DNA of 64,000 nt from Terebella lapidaria (taxonomy: Eukaryota > Annelida > Polychaeta > Terebellida > Terebellidae): NCBI GenBank assembly GCA_949152475.1, contig OX424569.1, positions 30,487,950 to 30,551,949 on the forward strand, read 5' to 3'. The notes under the pieces were generated by a model. The model ran no database searches. It saw only the letters and a program-made list of their open reading frames with translations, and had not been told where the DNA came from. Made by a program: the position numbers and the translations under genes. Shown here in pieces: positions 18,603-29,199 of the stretch. How positions within the stretch are numbered: the first letter of the stretch is position 1; every line of letters begins with the position of its first letter.

Positions 18603-18902
18603 TGTAGTAGAAACAGCTAGTAGAAACAGCAAGTGCTGCCACCTGGGGAATATAAACGAAATTTATCAAGTATTTAGTGCTGCCCCTATCGACTATAACC
18701 TCCGTCATCCCCCGTACGGTGCTGCCCCTGTGGGAGGAACACGAGATACAGGGTAGAAGAACGCCAACCCCCGAGAAGAACGGACCGGATCTCCGCTGCT
18801 GCTGATCGTCGCTGTGTCGGAGCCGCGGATTGCCGTTCTTGATTCCTTCTTCTCAACTTGTCACTGGTATTTATCCAAGTATTATAAACCAGTTATACTA
18901 TA
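18603..18902 (+). repeat. 3' LTR
   Basis: 300 bp, read base by base against 7938-8237 with no difference found. Followed immediately by CTAG (18903-18906), the target duplication, and then the remainder of the LINE endonuclease. Confidence 0.95.
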
Positions 18903-18906
18903 CTAG
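18903..18906. repeat. Target-site duplication, right (CTAG)
   Basis: Matches 7934-7937. The flank resumes the LINE reading frame. Confidence 0.85.
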
Positions 18907-20527
18907 CATTAAAAGCTACTCCTGCACTCAGAATCTCGAACTGTTGTCAGTCAACCTACGGCCGTACTATCTACCTAGGGAGTTTTCTCATGTGATATGC
19001 TGCACGGTGTACGTCCCCAGTCGAACCGTTGCTGCAGCAGCAGCTGTTGAGCTGTGCCAAGCGATACACGACATCGAAACCAGATCTCCTGACGCCTTCA
19101 TTATAGTGAACGGGGACTTTAACCACTGCACTTTGCGCAAGAGCACGGTCCAGTACTACCAGCAAGTGTCGTGTCCGACGCGGGGGGAGGCGACTCTGGA
19201 TAAGCTGTACACGAACGTCAGAGACGCGTACAGAGCCGTTCCCTTGCCCCACCTGGGAGACTCCGACCACAACCTGGTCCTGCTCGAGCCGAAGTACCGC
19301 CCAGTTGTCCAACAGCAGCGACCCAAAACCATCCAGGTCCAGCGCTGGAATGACGACGCATGGATTCAACTACAGGGAGCCCTCGATGACACTAACTGGG
19401 ATATTTTCATAGACAGTGAAAAAAACATTAATGATTTAACGGTGTGTATAGGTGACTATATCAACTTTTGTTCTGAGATAGCTGCTCCACCCAAAGAAAT
19501 TAAGGTGTATGCCAACAACAAGCCATGGATAACTGCAAGGGTAAAGAACATTATCAATCGTAAGAAAAAGGCCTTTGGGGAGGGCAACAGAGAAGCAGTT
19601 AAAACGATACAGAAGGAATTGAAATATGCAATCAAACGAGAAAAAAATTTGTACAGGAATAAGGTTGAATCAAAGTTCTGTAAAAACAACATGAAGCAGG
19701 TGTGGCAAGGAATGAGATTAATGAGTGGTTATGCAAAGATCAGCAATAACACGGGTAATCTACCTCAGTCGTCTTTTGATTATGCTAATGAACTAAACTC
19801 CTTTTATAATAGGTTCGACACCCATGACTTTGCCAGCGAAATTGAGACCATGCATGAACGACTCTCAAATGAACAATCTGGTGAGTCGTTTTTAGAGGTG
19901 ACAGAAAGCCAGGTACGTCAACAATTAGCTAAGCTAAACCCAGTAAAAGCAGCAGGGCCCGATAACCTGTCACCACGTATCCTAAAAATGTGTTCCAGTC
20001 AGTTGGCATATATATTTGCCTACATCTATAACATATGCATAAGCACACAGCAAATTCCAGATATCTGGAAAAAATCGGTCATCATACCTGTACCTAAGCG
20101 TAACATTATCACGTGTAACAATGACTTGCGACCAGTGGCTTTGACATCTGTACCAATGAAAGTATGTGAGCGACTTGTTTTAAACTACACAAAGTCTATT
20201 GTCAGTAATTACTTAGACCCTCACCAGTTTGCTTACTTAAGTAACCGTAGCACGGATGACGCAATTCTATATAAGCTTGATGTGTTGTACTCACATTTGG
20301 AAAACTCCAGACACGGTAATACTGCTAGGGTCATGTATTTTGACTTTTCCTCGGCGTTTAATACCATCCAACCACATGTCCTTTGTGAAAAACTTTTAAG
20401 CATGGAAGTACCACATAGCTTAATACGGTGGATATTGAATTACCTAACAAACCGCACACAGGGTGTCAGAGTATCCATGGAGACACACTCGAATATCATG
20501 GTATCTAATACGGGCTCGCCACAAGGT
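18903..20527 (+). pseudogene. LINE ORF, endonuclease C-terminus and first half of RT
   Basis: Continues the frame of 7411-7937. Endonuclease motifs NGDFN (around 19110) and SDH in LGDSDHNLV (around 19262) complete the catalytic set. A linker rich in Lys and Arg follows, then RT motifs AAGPDNLSPRILK, YFDFSSAFNTI (catalytic Asp near 20342) and NTGSPQG (around 20520). Just after SPQG the frame is lost by a one-base deletion relative to the expected G-T-V-L-A-P, and coding continues in the next feature. The frame upstream of 18903 is LTR and not part of the protein. Confidence 0.9.
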
Positions 20528-21303
20528 ACGTCTTGGCACCGTTCCTATTTACTTTGTATATGGCTGACATCCGTACAACAAACAAAGCATGTCCTATTGT
20601 AAAATTTGTTGACGACACAGCACTCATTGGTTTGATCACAAATGAAAATGACCACTTGTATAAATCAGAAATTGTACGTTTCACAGAATATTGTAAAAAC
20701 AACTTCCTTCACCTGAATGTACAAAAAACCAAAGAGCTAGTAATTGATTTTAGAACAACTAAACGCACGGTACCAGAAAACATTGTCATCGATGGTACAA
20801 CTGTTGAACGAACTACAGAATACAAATATCTCGATATTACATGCAACGATAAACTTAATTGGGCAAGTCATGTGGATAATATCATCAAAAAAATCAACAC
20901 TCGCATGTATTGTCTTAGAAAACTGAACTCGTTTGGTGTTCGTAACACTATATTGCTTTCTTTCTATGACGCCGTCATTTTTAGTGTGTGGAAGTACTGT
21001 ATAACTGGTTGGGCAGGAAACATATATTGTGGGGACCGGGATCGTATTGATCGTCTCATTAGACAGGCACAAAAGGTTATCGGTTTACCTCTGACTTCCT
21101 TCAACGAGGTTTACGATAAATGTGTCCAGGCTAAGTCCTCCACCATCTGGAGTGACGCGTCCCATCCCCTACACAATAGTCTAGTATCGTGTGTGATACC
21201 TCGTAGCGGGAGGGTGAGGTTGCCTGCCATGAGGACTAATCGATATGCCTCTTCATTTATTCCTTGTGTACTCAAGCAACACAACGGTGGATTCCATCGT
21301 TAG
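20528..21303 (+). pseudogene. LINE ORF, second half of RT after a frameshift
   Basis: Begins with LAPFLFTLYMADI, the expected continuation of the SPQG block. It contains KFVDDTALI (catalytic FVDD at 20605-20616), a thumb region with LNVQKTKELVIDF and YLDITCNDKLNW, and ends in TAG at 21301-21303. There is no initiator ATG at the start, so it is a frameshifted continuation, not a separate gene. Together with the LTR insertion this makes the LINE copy inactive. Confidence 0.9.
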
Positions 21304-21414
21304 CATGCCCATTACCATGTACATAATTATTATACTGTATGTATTTTGTTATATTGCACATTGCATAACAATGTATGGACCTTCAAATTTCCGCTCTGTC
21401 GGATCAATAAAGTA

Positions 21415-21445
<31 letters not shown>

Positions 21446-22190
21446 ATCAATCTATTACCACCGATACAGCCAAATTTTGATGAATCCAATAACAAACGTA
21501 AAATACAACATTTTGCAATAGAAACAAAGCCCGACCAAATACTTAATAGCGGGACAAAGGTACACTACCAAGGTACACATGCAATGTCAAAAATATCAAA
21601 CTTTTTCGAAAAATAACTATTAATGTAAAAATGTGACCTGATTGATATTAATACATAATAGCTATGTTATGTACAGAACCACGAATATATATTATGTACA
21701 AAACAACAAACGTGTCCGTACCACGAAATTATGTACAAAACCACAAAAATATTTCATTTCTGTTGACACATTGAACAATGTTTTAGCTTCAAGACAATTC
21801 GTACATTCTGCCTACTGTATATCACCCCGTATTTTAGCATAAACCGGAACGTGTTTCTAACGACGATTACTCCCACGCCCAGACGCTACAATAGAAGGAC
21901 GTCATCCGCAAATCCTAATAACGTCGACGCGATTGTGGTCCAGAACCTTCCAATTTCACAGCCCACCGATTTCTCTTTCCACAATTGAGGTTATCTTTTA
22001 TGCAATGCTGTGAAATTGCCATCGCTGGCCTCAACAGAATAGTTTGAACTCGAGCTCGAACTGTGTTTGGCTTTCATTTAAAGCAACTATGAATAACCCT
22101 TGTTGAGAACACCATTTGATTTGAATACACAGCCTGTAATTTTTCTGAATAATTTCCGGAATCTTCCAACGCATTGGTAGCATCATTCAC

Positions 22191-22961
22191 TACGGAAGCG
22201 TATTGCTATCAAGGGTGTAAAAAATATTATCTCGTACGTACGACTTATATCTCGTACATATGACTTAATAACTCGTACGTACGACTTATTAAGTCGTATG
22301 TACGACTTATTAACTCGTACGTACGACTTGTTAACCCGTACATACGACTTAGTATGTCGTACATATGACTTATTAACTCCTACGTATGACTTATTAACCC
22401 GTACGTACGACTTAATAAGTCATACGTACGAGTTAGTAAGTCATACTTATGAGATACTAAGTCATACGTACGAGTTATTAAGTCGTAAATACGAGCTAAT
22501 AAGTCGTACATACGACTTAATAAGTCGTATGTATGAGATATAACTCATACGTACGAGATAAGAAATTTAATGCACTTGATAACAATACGCTTCCGTAGTA
22601 AAACATATTGTTATCAAGTGTGTAAAAATGTATCTCGTACGTATGACTTATATCTCGTATGTACGACTTAATAACCCGTACGTATGACTTAGTATCTCAT
22701 AAGTATGACTTACTAACTCGTACGTACGAGTTAATAAGTAGTACGTACGAGTTAATAAGCCATACGTATGACTTAATAAGTCGTACGTATGACTTAATAA
22801 GTCATACGTACGAGTGTTAATAAGTCGTACATATGACTTAATAAGTCGTACATACGACTTATTAAGTCATACGTACGACTTATTAACTCGTACGTACGAC
22901 TTATTAACTCGTACGTACGAGATACAAATTTTTACACACTTGATAGCAATACGCTTCCGTA
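22191..22961. mobile_element. Foldback element with palindromic 21-bp minisatellite
   Basis: 771 bp with terminal inverted repeats beginning TACGGAAGCGTATTGCTATC (the TIR continues to a poly-A box, ~33 bp). A 6-bp duplication ATTCAC flanks it (22185-22190 and 22962-22967). Copies 1 and 3 of module B lack the element and read ATTAACAC or ATTCACAC at this site. Inside are two sub-elements (22191-22597 and 22598-22961), each closed by TIR-like ends, filled with 21-bp units built around CGTACGTACG and ACTTATTAAG, which are themselves palindromic. The superfamily is uncertain. Confidence 0.85.
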
Positions 22962-24130
22962 ATTCACACCTTTATTATGGAGTGAATAGTACTCCGATTT
23001 TGATAATCCAGTGTCTTCATCATTAACAGAAAGAACAACATATTTCAAAACACCAAACACATTTCTTTCAGTTACTGGTTTTTATTCACAGACATAAGAC
23101 TTTGTCAATTCAAAGCAGCTTATTGGCAAAGCAGTTGATGATATAAACAAAGTCCTTTGAATATATGGTGGTAAAATGGTGGTACTGATATATCGGTATT
23201 AGTTAATTTTCGTTATTGACACATATGTTGTCTGGAATGGTAGATACCAATAGTTATTGCTGATGGGTCATTGTGTGTGTGTGTAGGGGGGGGGGGTCTT
23301 ATGAATCAACCTGAAGGAATCATGATGTGCCACAAGTAACATACAACACATTACATTTGTTACCCAATTGGTCAGGTAATTTTGCACGCATTCGGGCAGA
23401 TTGATTGTCATTCAATATTATCCTGTGTGTGAATTCAATGAAGTTTATTACCTGTCACAAACGAAATTCAGATAAGGTTAAGACCTACACTCACTCGACC
23501 AAATAAAATTAAAGCAAAGGTCCTGGTCGATCAATAGATCATGTCTGGACTTTGGAGAGGATGGTTGACAAGAAACAAAATCGATATTTGTTAGACATTG
23601 ATGCGAGCTCGATTTTATTGTGTTATGTAATGTTACTGCAGTAGAATATATATCTGCAGGCCTGAATATTGCTTACTTTACAGGGAAAGCGAATCAAAAC
23701 CACTTATTTGATAGCATGGAAGATCTTTTATCAAGGAATCCGATGGTTTTTACAAAACCAAAATATCTTGATTTGTGGGCCAAAATAGGAGTATGGTTAC
23801 CATGACATTGAAAATGTTGACAGATTCGTGGGTTATTTGCATTATATACTTGATTGCAAGGATACAACACGCTCAATCTAATTAAATGAAACCCAATCGA
23901 TGACCTCACGCATAACTAATGAGATGCCTCGAGCACTTCCAGAAGAGCGAAACGAACATGGGCATAACTTCGGAAAAAATCAAGATATTTTGGTTCTGTA
24001 AAAACCATCAGATTCCATGCAAACAGATCTATCAAGCTATCAAACAGCTATTTTTTGCTACGCATATCTTCTAAACTATTGGTATGATGCCAGGAGAAAA
24101 TAAATAAGTTATTTTATCCCTAGAACGTGA

Positions 24131-24469
24131 ATGTTTTCATTGTGCTTAAGGCACTTAAGGCGGTGGACACTGCTTTACTTTCGTCATATCCGAATTGACC
24201 AACTGTGCAACACCCAATATATTCAGCATTATCTTGAAAGAGATGTCCCACAAGAAGCTCTCTTTTTCCTAAAAGATCATCGATCATTTGAACACCAGCG
24301 ACCATTGCAACAAAGTGATACATTAGACAAAAGAAAACGGGAACACAAAGAGAACATAGTATCCAGAGATTATATTGCACTGTCAAAGATGGTAATTCGT
24401 ATGATGCATCAAAGGCAATTTAGTGATTTTATGTCAAACATCCATTATTTAATAAATTATAACAAATAA
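24131..24469 (+). pseudogene. Coding-looking relic in module B, copy 2
   Basis: A 112-codon frame from ATG 24131. Its homologues at 3203-3544, 27040-27320 and, more diverged, 5540-5760 keep similar peptide motifs (QEAL, LKDH, ALSKM) in spite of frameshifts. The strength of peptide similarity to the most diverged copy suggests descent from real coding sequence. The family is not recognised. Confidence 0.35.
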
Positions 24470-24594
24470 TTGAGTTGAATTGATGCTATGTGATTCGTCG
24501 AGTGTGAATTGTCATCAGTTGTACGTATGCTTGAAATGAATTTAACCAATGATACACGATGGACATGTAATTTCGTGTGCATATTTCGATAAAT

Positions 24595-25422
24595 TTTGAT
24601 TCCATACCACCATCATTACACGATTTTTTTGCAATTAACCGAAGCTGTGTCCCGTGTGGTTCAGGTTAAATTAACGGGTATTATCAACACCTTGGATAGC
24701 CCATTTACCTGTGATTCTTATGGTTTGCCTATGAGAGTTTATTATCAATTTCACCAGCTCGATCCCTGCGGAGTCGTTTCCATCATCTGTCAGATCTATT
24801 ACCATCTGCATGTAGATGACCAGGTATTTATTTCTTTACTTGATGACAGCGTGTAAAGTAATTATAGAGGACCTCATCATAAATATTTATGTACATTGCT
24901 GATTGTCCTGTATCTGAAAAAAAATCAACAAACTCACACCTACATATGACAGACTTGATTCTCTAGTTCGACGATGTTGACCCGGCCGTGGTGCAGACCT
25001 TTTCAATTTCACAACCCACTGTCTCCACTGTTCGAAATTGCAACCGCGCTTCTTTCATTGTATTCATATTACCATTTCCAACAATAGCGAATTTGTTGTG
25101 TCAGCAACTGATTACTTGGCAGTAGTTGGCTTTGAATTGCGTTTTTTTACCCTTCAGAACTCCGAATCCTAGGGAAATTCAAGATGAAATTTGAAAAAAA
25201 GCAAACCAAATGCATGTCAATATTCACTAGCAGAGGCTAGTATGGAGTGGAAATTTATATTTTTTCCAAAACAGAATGTTAAGGCGACACTGTAGTTTGA
25301 TAGGCAGATTACTAATGATTGACCGAGTACAAATTAGTGCTCAACACAGAAGGGAAAACATATATGGTGCTCGCAACTTTCGTCTCACAATCAATATTTT
25401 TAATGTGTTCAATCATTGGTGG
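24595..25422 (+). repeat. Repeat module C, copy 1
   Basis: Aligns to 27470-28304. It contains an open stretch (about 24620-24856; motifs GIINTL, QLDP and ICQIYYHLHV) found again at 27526-27735, then a module A-like segment (24960-25270). Confidence 0.8.
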
Positions 25423-27469
25423 AAATTGATTGAAATTGATACACATGATAGCTATGTTATGTACAAAACCAGAAAAAAAAATTTCTGCATACACACTGGA
25501 CAATGTTTTAGCTTCAAGACGAGACAATTCGTACATTCTGCCTACTGTAGATCACCCCGTATTTTAGCATAGACCGGAACGTGTTTCCACTGACGATTAC
25601 TCCCACACCCAGACGCTACAATAGAAGGACGTCATCCGCAAATCCTAATAACGTCGACCCGATTGTGGTTCAGAACCTTCCAATTTCACAGCCCACCGAT
25701 TTCTCTCTCGACAATTGAGGTTATCTTTTATGCAATGCTTTGAAATTGCCATAGCTAGCCATATTAGAATAGTTTGAACTCGAGCTCGACCTGTATTTCG
25801 CTTTTATATTAAGCAACTTTGAATAACCCTTATCGAGAACACCATTTGATGTGAATACACAGCCTGTAATTTTTCTGAATAATTTCCGGAATCTTCCAAC
25901 GCATTGGTATCACCATTCACACTCTTATCATGGAGTGAATAGTACTTCGATATTGGTAATCCAGTTTCTTCATAATTGACAGAAAGAACAACATATTTCA
26001 AAACTAACAGCAAACACATTTTATTTCAGTTATTGGGATATAAGGTCAGCAAGTGTCAATTCAAAGCTGCTTATTGCCAAAGCAGTTGGTGATATGAAGA
26101 AGAGGCATTTGGATATATAGTGGTAAAATGGTGGTACTGACATATATGGGGTTGGCACATGTATACTGATATGCATTGCAGCTAGGCTGGAAAAATGAAA
26201 GTTTTATTGCATACATGCAACGGTATTAGTTAATTTTGTTAATGACACATATGTTGTGTGGGGTGGTAGTTACCAATAGTTGTTGATGATGGGTCATTGT
26301 GTGTGTGTGTGTGTGAGGGGGGGGGGTGTTCTTATGAGTCAAACTAAAGGAATCATGACGTGCCACAACATACAACACATTACATTTGTTACCCAATTTG
26401 TCAGGTAATTTTGCACGCATTTGGGTAGATTAATTGTCACTCAATATTATCCTGTGTGTGAATTCAATGAAGTTTATTACCTGTCACAAACGAAATTCAG
26501 ATAAGATTACACTTACTCGACCAAATAAAATTAAAGCCAAGGTCCTGGTCGATCAAAAGATCATGTCTGGACTTTGGAGGGGATGGTCGACAAGAAACAA
26601 AATCGATATATGTTAGACATTGATGCGAGCTCGATTTTATTGTGTTATGTAATGTTACTACTGTAAAATACGGATATCCTTCACTTTAAACTAGAGGTAT
26701 AATGTCAGGAGAAAATAAATAAGGTATTTTGCACATGAACGTGAATTGTGCTGAAGGGACCGGTCATTATTCATCAGGTGGAGGGGGGGGGGGGCTGTCA
26801 TGTTCAACATTATTGAGGGGGGTGGGGGTCATACTTTTATTTTCAATTGAACTGGGGAGGGGAGGGGGAGGTCGGAGTTTGAATTTGAGTTATTTTGATA
26901 AAATCTGAATTTTGAAATAGTGAATTAGGTGAAAACAATTCACTCAACATGGACTGATGGTTCATTGGAGTATACAACAAAATTACACTTCTTGTCACAT
27001 TAAAGGCATACACGATTACATCACGACTTCTGTGGACACTGCTTTACTTTCGTCATATCCGAATTGACCAACTGTGCAACACCCAATATAATCAGTATTA
27101 TCTTGGAAGTGATGTCCCACAAGAAGCTCTCGTCATCCTCAAAGATCATCGATCATTTGAACACCAGCGACCATTGCAATAAAATGATACATTAGACCAA
27201 AGAAAACGGGAACACAAAGAGAACAAAGTATCCAGGGATTATATTGCACTGTCAAAGATGGTAATTCGCATGATACATCAAATTCAATTTAGTGATTTTA
27301 TGTCGAACATCCATTATTTAATGAATTATAACTAATAATTGAGTTGAATCAATGCTATGTGATTCGTCGAGTGTGAATTGTCATCAGTTGTACGTATGCC
27401 TGAAATGAATTTAACCAATGATACACGATGGACATGTCATTTCGTGTGCATATTGCGATAAATGTTAAT
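25423..27469 (+). repeat. Repeat module B, copy 3
   Basis: A third co-linear copy, shorter, with a G-rich insertion at 26753-27000, a GT/G tract at 26297-26329 and the CGACCAAAT box at 26518. It provides the empty-site comparison for the foldback in copy 2. Confidence 0.85.
26753..27000 (+). mobile_element. G-rich insertion (about 250 bp)
   Basis: Interrupts module B between GTGCT and TAAAGGCATAC, which are adjacent in copies 1 and 2. It starts GAAGGGACCGGTCATTATTC and contains runs of 12, 6, 5, 4, 4 and 5 G's within 100 bases, then an AT-rich half. There are no clear inverted ends. It is probably a small non-autonomous dispersed repeat and a strong G-quadruplex candidate. Confidence 0.6.
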
Positions 27470-28304
27470 TCTATAACATTGACAATTCACCATTACACGA
27501 TTTTTCTTTACAATTAACTGAAGCTGTGTCCAGTCTGGTTCAGGTTAAATTAACGGGTATTATCAACACCTTGAAACGCCCATTTACCTGTGATTCTTAT
27601 GGTTTGCCAATTAGATTTTATTATCAATTCCGACAGCTCGATCCAATCGGAGTTGTTCTCATCATCTGTCAGATCTATTACCATCTGCACGTAAATGACC
27701 AGGTCTTTATTTTTTTACTTGATGACAGCGTGTAAAGTAACATTAAGGGACCTCATCACAAATATTTATGTACATTGCTGATCGTCTCGAAAAAAAAAGT
27801 TAGCACACATTCACACACACATATGACAGAATTGATTCTCTAGTTTGACGATGTTGACCCGGCCGTGGTGCAGACCTTTTTCAATTTCACAGCCATTGTC
27901 TCCACTGTTCGAAATTGCAACCGCGCTTCTTTCATTGTATTCATATTACCATTCCCAACAATAGCCAATTTGTTTTGCCAGCAACTGATTACTTGGCAGT
28001 GGTTGGCTTTGAATTGGGCTTTTATACCCTTCACCAGAATTCCAAATCCTAAAAAGATCGGAGATGAAGTTTAAAAAAAATATGCATATCAATATTCAGT
28101 AGCAGGGGCTAGTATGAACAGGGAATTTATATTTTTTCCGCAAAACAGAATGTCAAGCCGTACACTGTGGTTTGATAGGCAGGTTACTAATGATTGACCG
28201 AGTACAAATTAGTGCTTAACACAGAAGGAAAAACAAATAGGTGCTCGCAACTTTCGTCTCCTCACAATCAATATTTTTAATATGCTCAATCTTTGGTGGA
28301 AAAT
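27470..28304 (+). repeat. Repeat module C, copy 2
   Basis: Matches 24595-25422 with substitutions and indels; the right end stops at the foldback element at 28306. Confidence 0.8.
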
Positions 28305-28305
28305 G

Positions 28306-28493
28306 CAAGTTCAACACAAAGTCTCATATATGATTTTGGGCTATAACTTCCTTCAGGATAGAAAGATAGAAATATAAAATTTGGTGAAAAAATATGGTTT
28401 TGTGCCAAATGGAAACATAAAATTCCAAATTGGTCCGATTGATCCTAAATGAAGTTATGGCCGAAAATCATATGAGGTTCTGTGTTGAACTTG
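28306..28493. mobile_element. Short foldback/MITE-like element
   Basis: 188 bp starting CAAGTTCAACACA and ending with its complement TGTGTTGAACTTG. The inverted arms extend for about 50 bp at roughly 85% match, leaving a short AT-rich centre. Module C copy 1 lacks it. I find no clear target duplication and no coding capacity. Confidence 0.7.
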
Positions 28494-29199
28494 AGTATAA
28501 TATACATTGAACGCAGTCATCCCTGCACATGTACACTGAATTACGGTGAATAGACGTCATTGTTCCTCAACACATATATGAACACATGTTCATTTTTACG
28601 CTTAAAACCACAAACGTGTCCGTACCGCATATTCGCACTTGTAGCATGCATGAGACGAATAATATTGACTCATCCTGTCTAAATACGAAAACTGCTAGTG
28701 ACTATTGTCAGGCAATAGAATGGATATTGAATTCTAAAAATTACTCAACTCCTAGCGCGCTATATTGATGAGTGTAAATATATTGTGATACTTTTATGTA
28801 CATAATACGACTCAATTGGTATAATTTTATTTAGGTTTTTTCCATTTATAAAATATTCAATCATTTATTGCGAAAATAAAATGAAATTCTGGACCGGTGT
28901 TTGTGTTCATGTAAAAATAATAACGACAGATTACACACGTACCCCCACAAAGTTTTCGTTGCACATTGTGAAGATCCAAACGTGAAGGGATAACTTATTA
29001 CTGGCAGCGTCTACATTAGCTTCCTTCTTGATCTGGCCAATACTTTCGCCTGAATCACACCCGACTCATATCAGACACCGGTCGTTGGCAGCCTGACTTG
29101 CACGGAACCAGTTTACACGCATGTACTCGACACATGGACAGGGATTCTGTACGTGGATCCAGAAACGAATTTACTCCCAACACTATAGCATGGTAGGTA
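28494..29199. other. AT-rich sequence, no gene seen
   Basis: Contains a 60-codon open frame at 28586-28768 sharing a TTNVSVP-type stretch with module B (near 1510). No other feature is supported. Confidence 0.4.

Larger units (their letters stand above)
7938..18902 (+). mobile_element. Complete Ty3/gypsy LTR retrotransposon carrying a TatD-nuclease ORF
   Basis: A 10,965-bp element bounded by two 300-bp LTRs that appear identical on reading and flanked by CTAG. The order is LTR, tRNA-Leu primer-binding site, 1.1-kb leader, gag (two overlapping frames), pol (PR-RT-RH-IN with GPY/F), a pol tail in a shifted frame, zinc-finger/TatD ORF, PPT, LTR. The domain order, with integrase after RNase H, is that of the Ty3/gypsy group. 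The third ORF sits where env sits in gypsy-type errantiviruses but encodes a nuclease. It is nested in an L2-like LINE. LTR identity implies recent insertion, yet frame changes interrupt gag and the end of pol. Confidence 0.95.
18903..21444 (+). mobile_element. L2-like LINE, 3' segment
   Basis: The remainder of the LINE: endonuclease, reverse transcriptase, a 3' UTR with AATAAA at 21406-21411, and a tail of TGTC/TCTG tetramers (about 21416-21444) in place of poly(A). Short tandem tails are typical of CR1/L2-type LINEs. Module B resumes at TATCAATCTATT, exactly where module A/B continuity breaks at 7290. Confidence 0.9.
21445..24594 (+). repeat. Repeat module B, copy 2
   Basis: Co-linear with 1248-3660, differing by the foldback insertion (22191-22961) and small indels. 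It carries the CGACCAAATAAAATTAAAG box at 23496 and the QEAL.LLKDH-type stretch at 24131-24469. Confidence 0.85.

Noticed and set aside
18830..18902. N-terminal 24 codons of the frame leading into the LINE endonuclease
   Set aside because: Opened by TTG inside the 3' LTR; not part of the LINE protein.
22298..22543. 81-codon frame with a YDLLTRT-type heptad repeat (and 22814-23026)
   Set aside because: The frame is open because the 21-bp palindromic satellite unit lacks stops; there is no start context or non-repeat domain. Kept only as part of the foldback finding.
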